Of a stretch of 64,000 nucleotides of DNA, positions 1 through 10,200 are shown one piece after another. Within the stretch, counting starts at the first letter, position 1. Every line of letters starts with the position of its first letter. The translations under genes and the position numbers were made by a program. The stretch is from Theristus sp. LFF4_11. Taxonomy: Eukaryota > Nematoda > Chromadorea > Monhysterida > Xyalidae. The stretch is taken from NCBI GenBank assembly GCA_030248135.1, contig JASANC010001568.1, forward strand, positions 1 through 64,000. The letters are read 5' to 3'. The notes beneath the pieces are model-generated. The model was not told where the DNA came from, ran no database searches, and saw only the letters and a list, made by a program, of their open reading frames with translations.

Positions 1-581
1 CTACACCAATGAATTGCAAAAAGAGCATTTTTATTGGTGAACTTTTTTATTGAGATGTGTACATGTATTTGTTCAGTGAAGTACGGGGCATGTTCAACAA
101 CAATAATACCTGAATAGAGCAAGAATGTTGATAAAGAATCCTTTTTCTGGCGATGTGTCCGTTCCAATTAGCTTTTCTTGATCCTCCCCTGAAAAAGCTC
201 CTCTCCTTGCGCCAAATGAATACAGAAAGCTGGGGACTGACGAAATGAATTTATTTTTAGCGGCTTATTATTTTGTTTTCTATATCTTTCGCACTCAACA
301 TCCAGCTGGACACATTTGCTTGCAGCTCAATCATAAATTGCGCGCGTGAAAAACGCGAATGTTCAAACGAAATTTCTTCTTTTTGTTGTGTAAGATACAT
401 AGTTCCAAAATGCTGCATTTATCTAGAAATTGGATCCATGGGCAGACTCAATGACAGGGGCTACAAAAAAGACTGCGGTACGGGTACAGTGTAGTGTGTT
501 TCCATTTTTCGCACTTCCTTGTCTGCAATCTCTCTGTTGAGGTGTCAATTTTTTAATTTTTGAGTGATTGTGTTGATGAAT
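1..581. other. AT-rich DNA, no gene seen
   Basis: Only short open frames without splice context or family resemblance. No repeat shared with the rest of the window was recognised. Confidence 0.4.
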
Positions 582-945
582 GTTCGGATTTTTAATGGAC
601 AAAACTTGTTTATTATTTATGAAATGCAGAAACATAAAAAAATACATTTTAAAGCGAATTTTTTTCCAGAAAAAAGAACGACGGCGACGGTGATGCGCTC
701 TCGACGGTCGAAAAATGAATGTTTGTTTGAAAACCGATTGTTTTTCAAATTTTCTCAACAAAACAAATCATCATAAACAAAATTTTCAATTAAAAATCAA
801 ACACAACAACATTTATAGATGTCGTCGTTGCCGTGGCCGTCGTTCTTTTTTTGAAAAAAAAACATAATAATTCACCTTAAAATTTACTTTTTTGACTTTT
901 CTGCATTTCATTTTGTTTTGTAACAAGTTTTGTCCATTAAAAATT
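582..945. repeat. Foldback element with about 100-bp arms
   Basis: The left arm (about 583-687, containing ATGGACAAAACTTG and GAAATGCAGAAA) is repeated in reverse complement at about 838-945 (TTTCTGCATTTC, CAAGTTTTGTCCAT). The two arms surround a GC-richer spacer of about 150 bp. There is no coding capacity. This is the structure of a non-autonomous inverted-repeat DNA transposon; the superfamily is unknown. Directly after it, at 954-968, lies ACAGGGTGGGCCAAA, which resembles one end of a mariner-like MITE, but no matching second end was found. Confidence 0.6.
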
Positions 946-1550
946 CCAACATACAGGGTGGGCCAAAAAAGGTTCCAATTCTAAAATCTTAAAAATCCAA
1001 TTCTCACTGGCGTGTGCTGATGTGTTTAGAGCTGAAAATTGGAACACGATTAGAAAACATTTGTAGGTTTTTATGACCAAATTTTTGTTACGGTACATTA
1101 TGTTGCCCCTATCACTCAATACAGCAGAATATCTGAAAAACATGAAAAATCGACAAATGTGGTGAAATATAGAGAGTTGATTTAGCTGTGTTATTTTAGT
1201 ATAATAGATAGTTAGATTTGTACCCGTCGATGTTTCTACTTTTTAATCGCAGCATTCCTTTCTTTTTTGAACACAGGACTATTTTGTCAAGCAACGTTTT
1301 TTTGCTAATTTTGCTAATTGCTAACCTGATTTATCGTCATCGTCATCCCGTGCTGCTTTTACTGGTTGCTTTATCTGCCATTTCCGCTGCTATTATTCCA
1401 CAGGTAAAAAAACGTGTTCTCAATCAGGATGATGGTAGATGTTTCGAACTACGATAGTTTTATTTTATTACATTGATTATTGTCGTTTATTTGTATGCAA
1501 CACAGGATGGCTCACAAGTAGTGGTTATAAATTTGAAGTGCCGTAGCTCG
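946..1550. other. Intergenic DNA, no gene seen
   Basis: AT-rich sequence with one short open frame at 1218-1457 that has no family resemblance and no convincing splice context. Nothing else is supported. Confidence 0.35.
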
Positions 1551-1600
1551 GTAACCATTGAACGGTTTATCCATGTCCAAACTGTAGTTTTCGCGTGCTA

Positions 1601-1741
1601 CAGTTGAACTCCAAACCATATCTGATTGTATGGTGATGTATGCAAACCAAACTTCACCCCCACAGCAATTGCTGCACGAAAAGCATGCATCACGTGATTA
1701 TCTACGATCACTCTGCTTCCCTATAGTTTACAGTTGGACTG
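1601..1741. mobile_element. CAGT-type MITE (Tc1/mariner-like), copy 1
   Basis: The element starts CAGTTGAACT and ends with the inverted AGTTGGACTG, and is flanked by TA on both sides (1599-1600 and 1742-1743). TA target duplication with 5'-CAGT ends is the hallmark of Tc1/mariner-derived MITEs. It is about 141 bp with no coding capacity and has an internal ATCACGTGAT motif. It belongs to tandem unit 1. Confidence 0.75.
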
Positions 1742-2258
1742 TAGTTGGTGTTGGTGTTTCGCTTGATTCAGCATGATTTTCTGAAACGTATTGACAAAAA
1801 ACACCATGTTCAATTATAACTTATAAATGCACCGGTGTTCGTATTTAGTCTTCGACAAGCAACATACGAAAGAGCACGATAGCATAAAGTTTTAGAATTA
1901 CACAGTTAGCACAATGCGACATTGTAAAGCCGGTTGTTATTTATTTTTACGGTACTTTTAATTTGTTTCAGCTAAATATGTGTTTGACATTGAGTTCTTC
2001 AGCTGTTCGTCGTTTTAAAACATTTTGCAAACCTCTGTGCTGATGTGAAACTGTCAATATCATGGTAAAAACATGCATATTAAAACGATCAACTAAAAAA
2101 GCTATTTTTGCGCTTTTCTTTCCTAATTTTCATAACACTAAAACTGCGTACACATTTTATGACAGCGGTTCAGAATCCTTATTACGCGCACCTAGTTGTA
2201 TGTAGCTGTTGAACATTGAACGGTTAATCCATGTCCAAACTGCAGTTTTCGCGTGCTA

Positions 2259-2399
2259 CAGTTGAACTCCAAATCATATCTGATTGTATGGTGATGCATG
2301 CAAACCAAACTCCACTCCCACAGCAATTGCTGCACAAAAAGCATGCATCATGTGATTATCAACGATTACTCTGATTCTCTATAGTTTAGAGTTGGACTG
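2259..2399. mobile_element. CAGT-type MITE, copy 2
   Basis: Paralogue of the copy at 1601-1741, carried along in the second tandem unit. It has the same CAGTTGAACT and AGTTGGACTG ends and TA on both sides. Confidence 0.75.
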
Positions 2400-2471
2400 T
2401 AGTTGGTGTTGGTGTTTCGCTTGATTCAGCATGATTTTCTGAAACGTATTGACAAAAAACACCATGTTCAA

Positions 2472-3727
2472 TCTATATTATTAAATTTACAAAGTGTCTG
2501 TGTGTCTGTGCGTGGCACTTTTTTGCAATTTGAATTGGCGCCCTTTTTTGCTACTTAAGAAAACTCCATCTCAATTTCCTTAACCTATTTTTTATTAATG
2601 CCAGTTGAGATTGTTTTCTCAAAACGTCGCTCTTCATAGCTGGAGTCATCATGATACTCTTTGGTCAACAGAGACAGTTCGACGCAGCATAGGCAAATGA
2701 AAGCGGTGGCTGATCAAAAAAATTGATGATCGACAGGGAAAGATGTAACAAAACCGTCTTTGAAAAAAGTTTGAATTTTTTTTGTTTTAAAAAATCGGGT
2801 AGCACAAAACACACATTGACATCGGCATTGCAAGTTGCACTTTGGATTCAAAACAAGTAAATTTCATTGAAATTGATACTCCATGTTTCATTTTCAAATT
2901 GATACTCCATGGTTTATGCGCGATAATTTCAACGTAACGCACGATGGGCAACTGGCAATTGTTGCTGCTCAAAACTTGACGAGCGACTGCGAAAGATGTA
3001 ACAAAACCGTCTCTGAAAAAAGTTAGTTTTTTAATTAGGTCGAAATGGTATTTACCATTCATTTTCACTTTGCCAAATGTTAGGGTCATGTTGGGGTAAA
3101 CGGGTAAAAAGAAGCAATGACTGCAAAACGAAATTATAAACGTCACTTTTTTGTTTCTTCAATTCATTTTCATTTTAGAAAAAAGGCTTGGCTTATGTTA
3201 GGGTAACCGGGTAAAAGAAGCATTAGCTTTTTAAAACGGGTTGTTTTTAATGAAAAAAACGTTAATTTTTATATTTTTTTATTCAATCTTACTTCACATA
3301 CAAAAAGGCTTGACTTAGGTTAGGGTGAACGGGTGAAAATAGCAAAATCATAAACTTCGCATTTTTACTTTGCAAAAAAGGCTTGGCTTAGGTAAACGGG
3401 TAAAAGAAGCATTAGCTTTTTAAAACGGGTAAATGAAAAAAACGTTAGTTTTTATATTTTTTATTCAATTTTACTTCACTTACAAAAAGGCTTGCCTTCG
3501 GTTAGGGTAAACGGGTAAAAATAGCAAAATCATAAACTTCGCATTTTTATTTATTTTCAAATACATCAAAAATATTGTATTGTAGGCGACTTCACGGCAG
3601 CACAAGGTAAATTTTCTTCAGGGTTATTATTCAGTAAACGTTACTGTTTTTTCTTTCTAAGTCAATGCCACTTCACCAAAAAGGCTTGGCATTGATTAAG
3701 CCCCATACGCTCGGGTCAATTGGCTAG
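2472..3727 (+). mobile_element. Non-autonomous Helitron, 1256 bp
   Basis: The 5' end begins TCTATATTATTAAA and runs into GTGTCTGTGTGTCTGTGCG, a typical animal Helitron 5' end. The 3' end is CTAG at 3724-3727. The element sits exactly between A (2471) and T (3728), the Helitron target. The paralogous empty site survives in the other tandem unit at about 1814, where the flanks TTCAA and TTATAA are contiguous. There is no helicase or Rep ORF, so it would depend on another element. Internally it holds about two direct copies of a 180-bp unit containing AAGGCTTGGCTTAGG and GGGTAAACGGGTAAAA. A short GC stem (CCCC/GGGT) lies near the 3' end but is weak. Confidence 0.85.
3170..3560 (+). repeat. Two-copy tandem repeat of about 180 bp inside the Helitron
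   Basis: Two successive units share AAAAAGGCTTGRCTTAGG, GGGTAAACGGGTAAAA, GCATTAGCTTTTTAAAACGGG and a TTTTATATTTTTTATTCAAT block. A related CCTAACCTAAGCCAAGCC motif, on the opposite strand, occurs at 37455-37472. Confidence 0.7.
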
Positions 3728-4410
3728 TGATGACTTATAAATGCACCGGTTTTGTATTTAGTCTCAGACAAGCACGCATTTTAACATACGAAAGCAGCAC
3801 GATAGCATAAAGTTTTATCTAGATAGAATTACACAGTTAGAACAATGCGACATTGTAAAGCCGGTTGTTATTTATTTTTACGGTACTTTTAATTTGTTTC
3901 AGCTAAATACGTGTTTGAAATTGAGTTCTTCAGCTGTTCGTTGTTTTAAAACATTTTGCAAACCTCTGTGCTGATGTGAAACTGTCAATATCATGGTAAA
4001 AATATGCATATTAAAACGAGCAACTAAAAAAAGCTATTTTTGTGTTTTTCTTTTCTAATTTTCATGACACTAAAACTGCGTACACATTTTATGACAGCGG
4101 TACAGAGTAACACTTCCTTCAGAATCCTCTATACGCGCATCTACAGTGTATGTAGCGCGTGCAGAACATCGCCACAAACAAATTCTCGTGCAGCATACCT
4201 CTGTAGATTCACCAGTGTGTGCGGCAGAAAACGTTCTTCCGCTCCTTTTTATACTCACAGAGCGAGGCAAAGTCATTTTGGAATTTTGGTGCAAACGATC
4301 AATGATTCATATTATGCCGGCCTCCGCTGTTCGCTTCGCTCGCGAATGGGCATGATAACAAAGTATTGTCCAACAAAGTTTTGTTCGGTGGTCATTATTG
4401 CAACCACGCA

Positions 4411-4419
4411 TTTTCATAG
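4411..4419 (+). promoter_or_regulatory. Candidate trans-splice/5'UTR acceptor of the lectin gene
   Basis: TTTTCATAG followed by 24 bases and then ATG at 4444. It could receive a spliced leader or close a 5'UTR intron; sequence alone cannot separate the two. Confidence 0.4.
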
Positions 4420-4443
4420 GTGTTCGTTTGGAAAACAACAACG

Positions 4444-6158
4444 ATGCACTCACCAAAACAGAGACGACGACAACGCATGAAAGTCATTATAATCATCGCA
4501 TTGCTTTTTATACTGGCTGTGATGGCAATCATGGCCGTTACCATTGTGCTGATGGTGACGTTCATGAAAACGGACGAAATTGCCATCATTTTTCACACGT
4601 GAGAGAAAAACGTTACAAGTCGCGACAGGATTACGTGCGAGATTTTCTGTGTTTTTCTAAAACTGCCATTTTACCTCATCAGTCTGCATTTTGCGTACAG
4701 CACTCCGCCCCCGTCAGCAACAACAACAGCAACCGCGATGAGCGCACTTCGAACCACTGAAAATGGTAAAAAGTGATCTTTTGTGCTGCCCTGTTCATTC
4801 TTCTGGGGAATGCAGAATTCTTCAAACCGTGCGGTAAGCGGTGTAAACAGAGCCACGAAATCAAATAATTTTTAGTAGTCTGCCAAGATGGCCACTTCAA
4901 GTGTGACATCTCAAATTGTGTGCCTGCGCGCTATTGGTGTGACGGCCTCAAAGACTGCGCAGACAAGACGGACGAACGCAACTGTTCAACGACGACGACG
5001 ACGACCACCACCACCACCACCACCACTACCACCACCACCACCACCACCACTACCACCACTACCACCACCATCACCACCACCACCACCACGGCCAAGATTT
5101 GTAATGAGTTTTGCTGAAAAATCTGCGAAAATTGTCTTTGGGACCCAACGTAATCTTTATGAACTAAAACTGTTTTGCATATTCAGTGGATCCAACGCAT
5201 TGTATGACCGTAATCAAAAAAATATTGACCTGGGAAGCTGCAGACAAAAAATGCCGAGCAGCGGGCAAGATGCTTGCCACCAACGTTACCAGTGTTCAGA
5301 CGCTCCACATAATACGCAGCTGGTTGATCAAAGAGTATCCGAACGTAAGTAAGGATCTGTAATTAAAGAACAAATTTCAATTGACACAAGCAACACCTTG
5401 TGTTTTCAATTGTTCTAATGAGGGATATCAGCTGATCGGCTGTAGATTAGCTAGATTAAAGAGTGGATGGGGATTTTCGAAAAAAACCTCGATTTCTGCG
5501 TGCATGAAGCTGCCGTGCATTTTGTGTTTTCCAGTAAAACTTCAACACAATGCCTAAGCAATTTTCAATCAATAAAGTTTTAAATCAAACGTTCAATCAA
5601 ACTCGAGAGAGACATCCAGTAAATCTCAAAGGCGTCGACTCCACAAGTCGAACTCTAAATTATAGGCAATCAGCTGAATGGTTAGTGATTACGTGATGTA
5701 CGCTTTCTGTGCAGGCATTGCTGCAATGAGGCGGAGTCTGTCCTTCACAAATAGCATGTATCACGTGATCACCAGCCAATCAGCTGATTGCCTAATTTCG
5801 AGTTGGATTGTAGATTATTTTAAACCAGTAATACAGTTCACTGAAGTATTTTTATGCTTTTCAGCATCCATTTAATGAATCCGTTTGGTGGGTTGGAGTA
5901 AAGCAAAACGAGGGATCAAAGAACTCGAGGGAAGGTTGGTACACAATCGACGGCACCGCGATTCCGGCCACTTCGAACGTATGGCTACCGGGTCAGCCAA
6001 ACGGAACTGTCCCAGAGTGCGTTCTCTTGTATATGAAAACCAACACCAGCAAACTGAGATTCACTGCCGAGTCATGTGAAAGAAAGCATCACAGGATCTG
6101 TCAGACGATCGATTGTGAACCAACCGAAGTCGATAGCAGCCGTTTTCAGCTTTTTTGA
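4444..6158 (+). CDS. Type II membrane protein: LDLa module, Thr stalk, C-type lectin domain
   Basis: Six exons with consistent phases: 4444-4598, 4701-4765, 4816-4833, 4876-5100, 5187-5344, 5865-6158 (304 aa). A basic N-terminus (PKQRRRQR) precedes one hydrophobic helix, about residues 13-38, so the protein is probably a signal-anchored type II surface protein. An LDL-receptor class A module follows (CQDGHFKC ... WCDGLKDCADKTDERNC, about residues 82-117) with its acidic calcium-binding cluster intact. Next is an almost pure threonine tract encoded by ACC/ACG repeats, probably an O-glycosylated stalk. The C-terminal C-type lectin domain shows WEAADKKCRAAGKMLAT, WWVG and WLPGQPNG. The long-loop motif is QPN rather than EPN or QPD, and the WND strand is degenerate (KLRFTAESC), so calcium-dependent sugar binding may be lost. 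The 18-base third exon is the least certain part. The ligand is unknown. Confidence 0.85.
4980..5093 (+). repeat. (ACC/ACG)n microsatellite encoding poly-threonine
   Basis: Trinucleotide tract inside the lectin gene, read entirely as Thr with one Ile codon. Such tracts change length easily, so stalk length may be polymorphic. Confidence 0.9.
5645..5810. mobile_element. CAGT-type MITE, copy 3 (in lectin gene intron)
   Basis: Arms share TAGGCAATCAGCTGA and TCACGTGAT with the family. The right end AGTTGGATTG is followed by TA; the left end has decayed (CCACAAGTCGAACTC). It lies in the intron between the two lectin-domain exons. Confidence 0.7.
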
Positions 6159-6286
6159 TCAATGCCACAAATTCTATGTGTTCTAAATTCGCCAATCGTT
6201 TTGATAAGAACCTGCTTTGCAATTAAGTATGATGTTTTTTACCTCCACTTCAACATAATGATACATAGCTTGCATTCCCGTTAAAA

Positions 6287-6292
6287 AATAAA
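6287..6292 (+). terminator. Poly(A) signal AATAAA of the lectin gene
   Basis: Canonical AATAAA about 130 bases after the stop codon at 6156-6158. Confidence 0.6.
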
Positions 6293-6478
6293 AAATCTTT
6301 TGATCAACAACAATCAACTGTGCCGTGTAGCACCGGTTTTTTTTTAACATGAAGCTTCAATTTCAGCAACAGTTTTGCTGGTTCTGGTATCGAGAAAAAT
6401 CGTTTTAGATCCGTTTTTTTATTCTGAAAACCCGTTTTTCAAAAAGCTCAGTTTTCAGAAGATTCAGATGAAAGCTCA

Positions 6479-6585
6479 GGCTTATACTATGCTCGCTGCA
6501 GGCAGCGAGCAAATTTGAAAAACGCGCGCGAGGGGATAACGGCTCATATTATGCGTGATGCGCTCGCTCGCGCATCCGCATGATT
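6479..6585 (+). repeat. Two-hairpin dispersed repeat, left copy
   Basis: Contains two short palindromes (TGCTCGCTGCAGGCAGCGAGCA and one centred on GCGCTCGCTCGCGC). The same about 105-bp sequence recurs in reverse complement at 8688-8808. A diverged palindromic relative may lie at 4306-4360. No ends or target duplication could be fixed. Confidence 0.65.
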
Positions 6586-7236
6586 TATACCGGTTACATA
6601 GTTGCGTGTGTTTTCCCGACCCGGTCCTACACAGTAATCAGCTCCTCAGTTTTCGTTTTTGCGGGCCTCTCGTGTGCTCCGGGTCCGAGGCATTCAATAC
6701 AGTCCGCCAAACTGCCATTGCCTGTTGACACAAACAACGCTGTTGTCTATTGAATTTTTTCCTTAAATGCCTCATACAGGAACACACAACGATACAGGTG
6801 TGCCGAATTGATTTTGGCTTCATGCAACCGACGGTATTGTTTGTCAGAAAACGATTTACACTGATGGGAAACAATAGCTGGGATCGATTTCAATATTGAG
6901 AAAAAAAGTAAAGGACTTAACAAAATGGTGTCCAAGCGAGAAACCAATGGCAACCAAAAAAAGTGATGAATGAAAACAAACAGAGTTTTCGTTCACTGTT
7001 GTACGTCGCAACTGTCGCAAATTTCAATTGTTTCCAGATTCAGTCTCAATATTCAAACAAAGTCCGTGAACTCTGGGTGTTCTGGGACAACTAACTATTG
7101 TTTTTGTCTTGGTAAAACGGAGGTAAAAACCAGCGCAATGTCATTATTCAACATAAGAAAATCTATGAACAAATTATTTTGTCCAAAAGTTCAATCGAAT
7201 TATCTTACAAATATCTATATAGAATACCAATAACAG

Positions 7237-7243
7237 TTCTCAG
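7237..7243 (+). promoter_or_regulatory. Candidate trans-splice/5'UTR acceptor of the receptor gene
   Basis: TTCTCAG lies only four bases before the ATG at 7248. That spacing is typical of nematode spliced-leader acceptors. A conventional 5'UTR intron is the alternative. Confidence 0.45.
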
Positions 7244-7247
7244 GAGA

Positions 7248-10200
7248 ATGTCCTTTGCAAAGCTTTTCGGCTGGGGCATTCTGGCTGTGTGGTGCACGCA
7301 GATCCCGATTGGTTGGTTCTAAAACTTGTGTTACTCTAAGCTCCTCCTACCGGTTCGAGAAAGTAGCCACGGTGGTTTGGTGTAGGGGTGAACGGATGCT
7401 GAACATCCCGAGGATCACCAACGAGAGGGTGGTCAGCCTGCAAGCCCCGCCCAGTCCTGGGCGCACTCTGTGATCTCAGCTGATTTCTCTGATTTCTCGA
7501 TTTCGGTGGCCTTTGCCGCTGCCGAAAGGCAACAACTCCGGAAGTTTCTTGCTTTTTTCTAGATGAACTAATCAGTGTTGTTGTTGTTGTTGTTGTTGTG
7601 ATTTTTAGGCGATGTTTCTAGCCAGGGCTAACCCAGAGAAGCGTACAGAACGCCATTGAGTAGGGCGCCCATCGAGTTTTCTCTGTCATTAAGTGCCTAT
7701 ACACCCCTCGGCGGGGCTCGATCCCCCGAGCGCACAGACTGTAGTCTAACGCACTACCACCAGGCCACGAGGGTGACCAGTGTGCGTTGTATGTGTTTTT
7801 TGAAATGTCATGGCTATAATACCCGGCTTATAATCCACCCATGAGCCATCCGCACGGCAGATTTTTTCCCAAAGATCATCGCAAAATGCACATGTGGACA
7901 GGTGAATTCTGACTCGGGCAAACCTGATTCACCAAATGCACGGTGATTGGTTGCGAAATAAAAACCGACAAGAAAGGCAAGCAATGAACCACATTTGGAA
8001 ACTCATGATCAATAATAATTCAGCACACTGCGGCTGGTGTGAAGACGAAGAAGACCGCTGCTCAACAGTGGGCAACGGACGAGTGATGGTCCGACTTGAG
8101 GAGTGGGATGAATACGAGTACGAAGATGATAAACACGTGCGTTCGTGAAACTTGTAGATATTTTAAAATTTATCAGTAAAACTGTTAAAGGTTTCAGGTA
8201 CTCTGATCTTTTCGTTACATGAATTTTTCAATTCTCACATTGATCATGCAACCGCTTACATCTCTATGCGCGCATGCGAGTCGCTACGCAACAACCACAA
8301 GAACAGATGATACCGCTTGTTTCTGGTGTATTTTTAGAGAACAGCTTCGGTGCATCCTGCACCGCGCGACTGTGGCACAATGAAAAAGCGGCATTCATGA
8401 AGCAGTAGTTGGTGACGCGTAGCTATGTGTCACTAACTATTGCTTCATGAATGCCCCTTTATTGTTTGTTTGTTCGTTTTCTTGTCCAGACTTGGTGCGG
8501 CGAAAAAGAGGAGGCGACTTATAAAATGACCGGCTGCAACCGCAACGGCGGCTGGATCGAGGCTGACGACTGGGCGACGTGTCCGTCGAACAACAAAGTG
8601 TGCACGTGCGACGAAGATCTGAAGTGGAAGATCGACGGCGAACAGTGTTTCTGCGATTGTTACGCCAGTGCGGAAATGATGAACATTATCATGCGGATGC
8701 GCGAGCGAGCGTAGCGAGCGGAGAGCGCATCACGCATAATATGAGCCGTTATACCCCAGCGCGCTTTTTTCAAAATTGCTCGCTGCCTCCAGCGAGCATA
8801 GTATAAGCCACAAACTTGGTTCCGTGCACACGAAACGAACACCCAAAGTTGTGCTTGGAGCCGTGAAAAAAAATTTATCCGACTACTTTTCATACGCTGT
8901 AGACACGAAAAACCTATTCTGAAATTTATGTTACTTATTTTCCTTGGTATTTTTTTTTTCTGGTATGTAATCAACATGTGTTCGCCCTTTCAATTTTTAC
9001 CTGCGACACTTTCGCAGTGGAACAAAAATGTTCCCTGGGGTAATTCCACCCGGAGATTTTGAAAATTGGGTTGATTTTTTACCCAGACCCTGTTTTTGGG
9101 TAAAAAATTGGGCATTTTTAATTGGTGGGAGGGTTTTCACCTGGTTTTAAGTGTTCGCCCTTTCAATTTTTAGCTGGGACACTTTCACAGTTGAACAAAA
9201 TTGTTTCCTAAGGTAATTTCATCCGTAGATTCTGAAAATTTAGTTTATTTTTTTGCCCGGGCATTTTTTGGGGTCAAAATTGTGCATTTTTTAAAGTTGG
9301 TAGCATTTTGACTGGGTATCAGTTTTTCACTCTTACAAATTTTGTCTGAGCTACGAAAAATAGGAGAAATGTTTAGTCCGTAGGAATTCAATGCGCTGAT
9401 CACGGATTTTGGGTTAGTTTTCTTACGTGAGCAACTCTAGATGCTGAATCGTGACGATATCGGGCGAATCGGCCGTGGAAGTTGGCGAAATCGGTCCAGG
9501 AACGAAAAACAAGAAAAGGGTATTTTCCAGGGTAATTCAATGCGCTGAACACGAATTTTGGGTTAGTTTTCTTACGTGAGCAACTCTAGATGCTGAATCG
9601 TGACGATTTCGGGCGAATCGGCCGTGGAAGTTGGCGAAATAGGTCCAGAAACGAAAAACAAGAAAAGGTTGTTTTCCGGGGTAATTCAATGCGCTGATCA
9701 CGAATTTTGGGTTAGTTTTCTTATGTGAGCAACTCTAGATGCTGAATCGTGACGATTTCGGGCGAATCGGCCGTGGAAGTTGGCGAAATCGGTCCAGAAG
9801 CAAAAAAAATCCCACAAGAAAAGGGTGTTTTCCAGAGTAATTCAATGCACTGATCCCGGATTTCGGGTTAGTTTTTTATGTGAGCAACTCTAGATACTGA
9901 ATCGTGACGATTTCGGGCGAATCGGCCGTGGAAGTTGGCGAAATCGGTCCAGAAACGAAAAAGAAGAAAAGGGTGTTTTCCAGGGTAATTCAATGCGCTG
10001 ATCACGAATTTTGGGTTAGTTTTCTTACGTGAGCAACTCTAGATGCTGAATCGTGACGATTTCGGGCGAATCGGCCGTGGAAGTTGGCGAAATCGGTCCA
10101 GGAACGAAAAACAAGAAAAGGGTGTTTTCCAGGGTAACTCAATGCGCTGATCACGAATTTTGGGTTAGTTTTCTTACGTGAGCAACTCTAGCTGCTGAAT

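Larger units (their letters stand above)
1551..4142 (+). repeat. Tandem duplication (2 units), second unit split by a Helitron
   Basis: Unit 1 is about 1551-2207. Unit 2 is about 2208-2471 plus 3728-4142. Both carry the same landmarks in order: a CAGT-type MITE, the string GAAACGTATTGACAAAAAACACC, a TATAAATGCACCGG box (1824 and 3736), and a long block around GCCGGTTGTTATTTATTTTTAC. The second unit is interrupted at 2471/2472 by a 1.26-kb insertion. The duplicated block lies just upstream of the lectin-domain gene, so the TATAAA-containing part may be a duplicated promoter region; that is inference. Confidence 0.8.

Noticed and set aside
3060..3560. GGGTTAGGG-like strings taken as telomere repeats
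   Set aside because: They are isolated TTAGGGTAAACGGG motifs inside the 180-bp units of the Helitron, not tandem hexamers.
4895..5352. Proline-rich open frame overlapping the lectin gene
   Set aside because: It is the ACC repeat read in the wrong frame. The Thr frame carries the LDLa module and splices in phase to the lectin domain.
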